Below, in pieces: positions 57,371 to 64,000 of a stretch of 64,000 nt of DNA (its first letter is position 1; every line of letters starts with the position of its first letter). The DNA comes from Meconema thalassinum. Its lineage: Eukaryota; Arthropoda; Insecta; Orthoptera; Tettigoniidae. The stretch is from contig CAMPQE020000056.1 of assembly GCA_946902985.2 (NCBI GenBank), positions 372,001 to 436,000 on the forward strand. Reading direction: 5' to 3'. A program made the translations under genes and the position numbers. The notes under the pieces are model-generated. The model searched no databases and was not told where the DNA came from. It worked only from the letters and a program-made list of their open reading frames with translations.

Positions 57371-59376
57371 TACCCTGTGTACCTTTATTCAATGTTTTTT
57401 TCTCATAACATCATCCATGTTTTGCTTTCATTTTTACAAATTTCCTGCAGATGAAGGTAATAGGAGCTATCATAAACATGTATTTAGTCAACTCTCTCTT
57501 GCATTACCTTTGAATCAATATTCACCTCATAAAATGAAGTTAGTATTCGATGATTTTTGAGTCAGGATTTCAGACAGTTTGTCTTAGATATCTAGTAAAT
57601 TCATTTCCTCTCCGGAACACACTTGTCTCCGCCGGACATCGAACCGCGTCTCTCGTGCATGGATTCCAAATCTCGAACAATGCTGGGTCTAGTCCCTAGC
57701 GAACACTTGCTTCCTGATGACGATTCGTGACGAATATTACTTGCCAGATCGACGAAATGTTCATAGTAATGTGTGATATTTCAAATTTTGAAGTAATGAT
57801 CAGTATGGTGAAATGAATTTATGTAATATTGAGTGTATAGAAATTTGGTATTGGTAAAAGGGTAACAACGTTTAGTAAACCTTTTATTATGATCGTTTTA
57901 ACGAAATTAAATCATTATTCTGTTAACAATGAAAGATATTGTTTGGAACATGGCTAAAGAAATGCTAATTGGAATTGATGCAAGTACTACTGGACAATTG
58001 TTGGGAACAATTGAGTTGAAGTTATAGAAGTTATTGATTGTATATACGAGGAAATTCATGCCGTATATTGAAGATAGTTGAAGTCTGCAAAGAAATATTG
58101 GTTGAAATACGAAGGTTTTTGCCGTATTGACGGATTGTAGTACTGTTGTGAGGAGATGAAAGCATTGTTGTATGTTAGTTGAGTTATTGAGAACGCCTGA
58201 GAATGCATAGATCCTTGAGATAGAAGGAGAGAAGGCGGAGCAACGTCTGGGAAATGTTATCAATCCATGTTCACTAATTTTTATTAAAATTATTAAACCT
58301 GGAACTATCAATATGAATATGAACTTATCTTAAATGATTGGTCATATAGAGACCGGTGTTGACAACGAACCTTGTTAAGACTTAAATGGTGTAGCATTTT
58401 TGCATTTTGAACGTTTCAAAGCAAACGATAGAAATGAACTATAAACTATAGCTAGTTCCAATGATAGCAAGTTTTCATTATAGTGAACTAGTAAACTTGA
58501 TATAAACTGTATATAATAATTTATTATGGTTTAATTAAGGGTTTGATTAATTGTTTAATAATAATAATGTTTTATCTTGCGTGTATAATGTTTTTGAAGT
58601 GTTAGGTGAAGATGTTTAAGAAATGGATATGTGTGTATTGAAAGGAAAGTGAAATTGAAACCACGTCAGTTGCAAATGGCGCTAGTCTTGTAAATATCTA
58701 GTATGGTTTTGTGTGAAAGTAATCGAGAAAGAAACTTCACTTGTATAAATGATTTAGACATGTTTAAATGAAAAGGATTATGGGCTTGTGAGTGTTTCGT
58801 CCGGCAACATTACATTCTCACCGTGTTATTTTAAAATTAAATGAGTTTTTGGAAGACCAGGTGGCAAACGCGTATACAGTTGGATTGAACCTCAGGCTCG
58901 ATTATATAACCAATTTGTAGGTGTGCAAAGGATCGGAGAGAGCTATGAATAAAACGGGTCAATGAATTGAGTGAGACAGCGGTCAGCTGGTATTTTCTGA
59001 CACGCGTAACAATGTCAAGTATTTAACAGGAATGTCAGACCATCCATAACTTTGTTATTAAATGTTTTAACGATCTGTAAATGACACAGACCACCTAAAA
59101 TATTACCAGTATATGTTTGAAGTAGTGGGAATCCGGTGATGTGAAGGGAAGTACGAATATATGTGCTTATTAATGTATTTAATTATTATTATTCTAGGGA
59201 TTTGTTATTTATATTTTGTTAGGGATTTTTGTTAATAAATTTATTTCGTTGTATAAGTTTGTGTCGAGTGACTTATTTTATCTATAACTAAGAGATGGTG
59301 TTGTGGAGCAGCCTAAATTAGGTAAGATGCCTTTTATTCCATACATTGCCCCGAGATTAAGGTAGGTATTTACTCT

Positions 59377-59476
59377 ACCAACATTAGTGTATTTTACTTT
59401 ATCCACAACACCATCGGAGCCTACTGTGTATAATCCCGAAGACCTTGTTGGTGCAATAAAATACACTAATGTTGGT
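59377..59476. repeat. 20-bp inverted repeat at the 3' LTR end
   Basis: ACCAACATTAGTGTATTTTA (59377-59396) and its exact inverse TAAAATACACTAATGTTGGT (59457-59476) flank the presumed LTR end. The 5' copy has only the first half, in diverged form. Confidence 0.85.
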
Positions 59477-59713
59477 GAACCGCAGATAGTCGATTAGGAT
59501 TAATCGTTTAATGCCAGCCGCTTTTACTCTCATATTCAAATATACCAGACTCATTTTTATGAAATACAATTGATTCCACGAAATAATCGTAACTTCTGTA
59601 TTTCTGAAGATAATAACGGTGAAATATTTATTTGAAGTACAAAATTACTCGCTATAAACCACTAGCATGTCATTTACTACGAGTATATTACATTTGTACT
59701 ACAAGACATATTT
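59477..59713. other. Flank, nothing recognised
   Basis: AT-rich unique sequence between the retrotransposon and the SINE. Confidence 0.5.
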
Positions 59714-60055
59714 TGGTCCTCCTCGATGCGCAGTGGCCTGCACTGTTGGTTGTCACCGCGGAGGTCCGTGTTCCATTCCCGATTCTGCCAAGAACTTTAC
59801 TTCTGGTCTGAGGGCTGGGACGTGTTACACTCAGCCTCGTGAGGCAAACATGGGAAATGGTGGGCTCGATTCCCTCCTCAGCCATCCTGGAAGTGGTTTT
59901 CCACTTCTACTCCAGGCGAATGCCGGGATGGTTCCTAACTTAAGGCCACGATCGCAAATATAATAGCACTGGTTATCACACACATATCGCACACACACCC
60001 AAGTGCACGGGGCTACATGACCATAATGTCGCAAAGCCCATAAATGAATCAACAA
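59714..60055 (+). mobile_element. tRNA-derived SINE
   Basis: The head GATGCGCAGTGGCCTGCA and GTGTTCCATTCCC stand as A-box and B-box at tRNA-like distance. A second module follows with GGTGGGCTCGATTCCCTCC, then CCATCCTGGAAGTGGTTTTC and GGCGAATGCCGGGATGGTTC. The tail contains CCAAGTGCACGGGGCTACA, which recurs inverted at 63140 and 63280. Organisation and sequence resemble SINEs dispersed in insect genomes; the exact family was not checked. Confidence 0.65.
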
Positions 60056-60756
60056 AAACATTTCAAATCAAGATTAATGAAATGAAAAATTAAAACACAA
60101 ACTCGAAGGAAAAAATGAACATTAATGTAATCTGAAATAACACATTTACGAATTCTTATGTTTTGAGCTACATGATGGCTCACTCCCACTTGTCTATGCA
60201 CAGCAGTTATTAAATGAAATGTATAGCTCATTAGAGAGTGGGGCATGCTTAGGACCTGGACTTTCGAGATTCAGCGGGCGAGGCTCGAACCTAGTTTAAT
60301 TTCCTACTAAATTTTCACTAACACTGCATTATTATTTACAATGCAGTCATTGTTGCTTACACGTTCGTCTTCATTTCCGTAACTCTTGGAGTCAGGAAAA
60401 CTGTCTTTGATAACAACACCACGAGGTTGGTGCTCCCGCGGAATGTCATCGTCACTTTCGCCTCCCACATTAACATTATTTGACAACCCAGATGTTGTCA
60501 CATCTTCCGACAAGCGAGTATTTTGCTCTTGTATCATACAGACCCCGTGAATGACCTATGTCTGTCACGCGTACGGATCTGGTAATAGATCGATGACCAT
60601 GTGCACAACTCCAGCTCTTCAGTCTAACCAGCATTCGAGTAACTTTGTTACACCAGGAAATGCTGAATGGGATGTCAAAATGAATAATTCCCTATGGATA
60701 TCTATTTCTTAGCCTACTTTCGATTTTGCAACAAATGAAAGTAGACTTATGAGATC
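60056..60756. other. Stretch without a secure gene
   Basis: Mostly unique sequence. A minus-strand frame of 76 residues (60307-60537) has balanced, acidic, protein-like composition (for example NVGGESDDDIPREHQPRG) and could be an exon or remnant, but no domain was recognised. Confidence 0.3.
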
Positions 60757-60758
60757 TA

Positions 60759-62084
60759 TAAGGTGCGTTCAAAAAGTAACGAGCCGGAGGCATAATTACA
60801 GAAACCAGTAGCTGTATATTAGAAGTACTGGCCCTGGCCATTGAGGCACTTGTCCCATTGTGACACGAGGCAGTGATTGGCTGTCTCATAAAATTCCCTG
60901 GGCTGCGATGTGAACCAGTTCCGCACGTAGAGCTGGACGTCGACGTTCGATGTGAATCGTTGGCTCGGCAGTGCCCTTTTCAGGGGACCAAACATGGCGT
61001 AATCCCAGGGAGACAAGTCTGGACTGTATGGAGAGTGGCCGAGAACCTCCCATTTGAATTTCTGCTGGAGTGACGCGACATTGTTGGCTGTATGAGGTCG
61101 TGCATTGTCGTGGAGCAGAATGACCCTACGGGTGAGATTGCCTGGTCGTTTTATTTTCATCGCTTGGCGAAGGGTGGTCAAGATTTTCGAGTAACGCTGG
61201 GCATTCACTGTTGTCCCGTGCGGCATGAAGTGTATCAGAAGGGGGCCATCTTGGTCGAACAAGAACGTCAACATTACCTTTCCTGCACTCGTGTGATGGC
61301 CTTGCCTACTTTGGGTGGTGGTGTCCATGGATGCTTCCTCTGGAGGCTTTGTCGTTTGGATTCTCGTTCGAAGTGATGACACGATGACTCATCTCCAGCC
61401 GCCACTAGTGCCAAAAACCCATTCCCTTCCCTCGCATAGCGCTGCAGATAACCAAGACAGTGGGCCTTTCGACATGCTTCCTGGTGAGGTTGAAGACTGT
61501 AGGGCACCCATTGGGCACACACTTTGCGCAAGTGTATTCGTTCCTTCATGATGGTGTGCACACTTCCGACGCTCAATCCGACCACGGCGGCTGTGGCGTT
61601 CACTGTCACTCGGCGGTCCTGGGTAATGAGTGCATCAACCAGCTGGACGTTGTCATCGGTAATGCTGGGGGTTCCCCAGACCGGGCATCATCGGCTAACG
61701 ACACCCGTCCATCCCTGAAGCGCTTGTGCCACGCCTTGACCCTTGCAAGGGACATGCAGTGTTCGACGTACACTTGTGACATTCGGCGATGCATGTCCGT
61801 TCCCCCTACTCCTTCCGCTGTCAGAAACCGAACAACACCTCTTTGCTCTTCGGTTGACGCCTCCATGTCTCTGTTTGAAATGCGACTGGCAGCGTTGGAC
61901 GATTGATGCATGCTGCTGCTCGCTTTGTATCGTCACGTGACGTGCACGCATGCCCCCTAGCGACGGGCTGTGACCTCCCACGCTCTGGTCGGAACCACAC
62001 CTCGTTTCACACGCCACGATTAGCCGATTTCGTCACCGGTTTGCGCATTACAGCCTCCGGCTCGTTACTTTTGAACGCACCTGA
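60759..62084 (-). mobile_element. Nearly full-length mariner element
   Basis: Inverted ends AAGGTGCGTTCAAAAAGTAAC and, reversed, CAGGTGCGTTCAAAAGTAACG lie 1326 bp apart, flanked by TA (60757-60758 and 62085-62086). Size and DD34D transposase identify a mariner. The next bases, GAGCCGGAGGC, extend the match to about 32 bp. It differs in sequence from the mariner in the palindrome, so two lineages have been active. Confidence 0.93.
60819..61911 (-). pseudogene. Mariner transposase with two frameshifts
   Basis: Three overlapping minus-strand frames make up one gene. 61911-61606 carries the N-terminal helix-turn-helix (VVRFLTAEGVGGTDMHRRM, KAWHKRFRDGR). 61609-61274 carries the second HTH and the first catalytic Asp in AAGDES followed by HHFERESKRQ. 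61382-60819 carries LLHDNARPHTAN (second Asp) and SPYSPDLSPWDYAMF (third Asp, 34 residues on), ending KCLNGQGQYF. The enzyme would cut and paste at TA sites. Two frameshifts, near 61607 and between 61274 and 61382, make it inactive. Confidence 0.9.
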
Positions 62085-62086
62085 TA

Positions 62087-62805
62087 CTCAGGGCCAACAG
62101 TTCTTTGTCTGTCTGTGTGTGTTTGGGATTTGGTATGTCAAACACGGTGTAATCGAATTGAACTAAATTTGGTACAGAGGTAGAACTAGTAGAGGGCACC
62201 ACAGAGTCATGTTCTATATCTCCGCCATCATGATGGAAACTTAATGGCGGTCACCCAAATGTTAAAAGCGTAAATCAAATTATGACTAACCTAATCATAT
62301 TATCGCTACCAGGATTTGCAACAGCATACCTCTGAGTGCGAAGCGCCTTTTGTTGAAACTACAAGGTCATCAGCCAATGAGATACAAGATGGCGGATGTA
62401 TGACTCACGCAAGTATTATAGCCAAACCGTTACTTATGATTCAACAGGGCCTGGCCTTACCAAATACGATAATCGTACATATGGAGGTTTAAACTGTCCT
62501 CAAGGAGGTGACCGGTAGGATATTACCATCCTAAAATGTAGAATGTAACCGCAGTAGTAACTAACAGTTCAGACAGACCGTGCTTGTCCATCACGTCCCA
62601 TTGGGTTAAATGGCCACTGTTGTATGCTCCTAAATATATTTCCGTAACTTCATATCCTTTTAGAAATGTACTGTAGAAGATATAATATATCTAGTATCAA
62701 CTGGTTTATAGAATCAGCAGAAAACGCTAATGATATCGTTTATTGCAAGACAAAATATTGTGGGGTTATACCAAACCAGTTGTTAAACATGTGTTACCGT
62801 AGTGT
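62087..62805. other. Flank, nothing recognised
   Basis: Unique-looking sequence with no domain, RNA or clear repeat. Confidence 0.45.
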
Positions 62806-62885
62806 GCGGCATATGTGGCGTACTGGTAGCGAGCTGGACTCACAGTCTGGAGGCTCGTGGATCAAATCCCTGCAGGTTCGAATTT
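62806..62885 (+). mobile_element. tRNA-like SINE head or tRNA pseudogene
   Basis: TGGCGTACTGGTAGCGAGCTGG resembles an A box and D arm. CTGGA-CTCACAG-TCTGG can form an anticodon arm (triplet CAC). GGATCAAATCC and then GGTTCGAATTTTT stand in the B-box/T-arm region. The stems of the T arm and acceptor are imperfect, so it is probably a SINE head. Confidence 0.45.
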
Positions 62886-63099
62886 TTTAAATACGTTTTC
62901 TTTGTATTTATTGATTGACGGCTACTCACACGTTATAATGTTAAGCATATAATATATAGTGTGTAGTTGCAATCAGAAATATTATATATATACGGTTCTT
63001 ATAACGCCACATACATCAAAACTCAACTACGGCTATTAAAATTCGTTGTCCTCGATCCGCGGTACAGTCTATTCTTATTGTTGTTGTTGATGATTCATT

Positions 63100-63360
63100 A
63101 GGGGTATTGCGGCATCATTGTCTTGTAGCCCCGTGCACTTGGGTGTGTGTAAAAGTTGTCTGAAAACCTGTGTTAGTGTGATGTCTGTAGACTTGCTAGT
63201 GTGTGTACTTTTATACGAGGAAGGATTTTGATAGGAAGCTGTTGTTTAATTTGAGATACATGGACATTATGGTCATTTAGCCCCGTGTACTTGGGCGAGT
63301 GTTGAATTTTGTCTGATAACCTGTGTTATTGTGATGGCTGTATTAGTGTGTGTATATATA
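63100..63360 (-). repeat. Two diverged SINE-tail copies
   Basis: TAGCCCCGTGCACTTGGGTG (63128 onward) and TAGCCCCGTGTACTTGGGCG (63279 onward) are both followed by a TTGTCTGAxAACCTGTGTTA-like motif and a GT-rich stretch. They are inverted relatives of the tail of the SINE at 59714-60055. Confidence 0.6.
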
Positions 63361-64000
63361 TAATTCAGGTAAGGATTCAATCAATCAAAGTTTTATATTC
63401 GTATAGTACGTTGTATTTCAACAAGCTACGACAACCAACATCACTCCTTGAAAAGGCAAAGAGTTATAACTATACCCTTACATTTAGAAGATGGTAGGCT
63501 ATATGGTCTTTACTGAATATATTGTTTCTTATTTTGTTTGAAAAGAAAAATGTTTTATTTTATTTGTGAACGTTATTTACGTTTGAACAATATAGGAAAT
63601 TCAATCTTTTCTTTACATAATGAGTAAATAAATCCCTTTTGGCAAAACTTTGCAAGTACTTTAACAAGAGGAGAGGAGTACAATATTACAATGTACAGCA
63701 CATGCAACGTTCTAACTCTGAAAGAGCGATGTTTTGTTCATATCTTTATAGATCATGAGCATTTAATTTTGAAATTGAAGGGGAGTAGATAAAATGCCCA
63801 ATTCAGGTTATATTACCAAAAAAAGTATCATTATTCAATAAATTTGAAAAATAAACGGTTATATTCAGTTCCTGTAAAATTTGGTCCAGCACTTGCAACG
63901 TTCTGGTGTTTACAATTATATATATTTTTAAAGCTCTTCCAGTAAATCATAATTTTCATGTGACAGAATATATTCTACGGTTAAGAACTATAACTTATTG
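63361..64000. other. AT-rich flank, nothing recognised
   Basis: No reading frame, RNA gene or clear repeat could be supported. Confidence 0.45.

Larger units (their letters stand above)
30466..59443 (+). mobile_element. Degenerate Ty3/Gypsy LTR retrotransposon with nested insertions
   Basis: The domain order protease, reverse transcriptase, RNase H, integrase defines a Ty3/Gypsy (Metaviridae) element rather than Copia. Direct repeats flank it: 30466-31404 matches parts of 57104-59443, roughly nine bases in ten by eye over the best stretch. Internal sequence runs from about 31405 to 40803. Gag and pol contain several in-frame stops, and a 59-bp expansion has destroyed one Gag segment. Three foreign elements lie inside it: 36668-37258, 37731-39039 and 41328-56447. 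No envelope gene was seen between integrase and the polypurine tract. Exact LTR ends are uncertain. Confidence 0.85.
56454..59443 (+). repeat. 3' LTR, second part
   Basis: Continues the LTR after the palindrome. It contains a TATA promoter near 56569. The part 57118-57188 and the last 620 bp match the 5' LTR copy at 30466-31404. The LTR end is placed near CCGAAGACCTTGTTGGT (59427-59443), where the match to the 5' copy stops. The intervening 57190-58815 has no partner in the 5' copy and may be LTR lost there or an insertion here. Confidence 0.6.

Noticed and set aside
57600..57680. tRNA-like sequence on the minus strand
   Set aside because: A GGTTCGATGTCC motif is present, but no stems could be paired around it.

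Overview
The window looks like heterochromatic, repeat-dominated DNA from an arthropod, most likely an insect. The evidence is Ty3/Gypsy, hAT and mariner elements, tRNA-derived SINE heads, short GGTTAGG-type runs, and AT-rich DNA outside the satellite. No ordinary host gene was recognised. The species assignment is inference only.

Layout. (1) 1-30356 is one uninterrupted tandem satellite of about 320 monomers, basically 94 bp with a 105-bp variant. Its higher-order structure changes near 10.3 kb, from a 1338-bp period to a 6.3-6.7 kb superrepeat. (2) 30357 to about 59443 is a decayed Ty3/Gypsy LTR retrotransposon on the plus strand. It has a truncated 5' LTR-like copy, a coiled-coil Gag region, an Asn-rich Gag, a nine-A slippery run leading into pol in the -1 frame, protease, reverse transcriptase (YIDD), RNase H, integrase, a G-rich polypurine tract and a 3' LTR. 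(3) The retrotransposon has been invaded at least three times: a 591-bp long-TIR element in the RT, a 1309-bp non-autonomous hAT in the RT, and a 15.1-kb giant palindrome in the 3' LTR. (4) 59444-64000 is flanking repeat-rich DNA with a SINE, a nearly full-length mariner and further SINE fragments.

The most unusual object is the palindrome at 41328-56447. Its two arms are about 7.2 kb each (left arm counted without its mariner) and meet at a loop of fewer than 30 bases. The ends are 5'-AGTAGGGGGG and are flanked by a perfect 6-bp target duplication AGCATT, so it behaved as a mobile unit. Each arm carries two FLYWCH zinc-finger genes in tandem, a class II tRNA-Leu(UAA) gene and several decayed tRNA-like pieces. 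A 713-bp mariner sits only in the left arm at a precise TA target, while the right arm keeps the empty site. The palindrome is therefore unlikely to be a simple read-folding artefact and is older than the mariner. The 6-bp duplication and AG termini recall Polinton/Maverick elements, but no polymerase, integrase, ATPase or capsid gene is seen. I regard it as a non-autonomous or previously undescribed giant foldback element.

The genes do not form a working system as they stand. The retrotransposon has several stops, and both mariners are broken. In the palindrome one FLYWCH paralogue is open only in the right arm and the other only in the left arm, the latter lacking an ATG.
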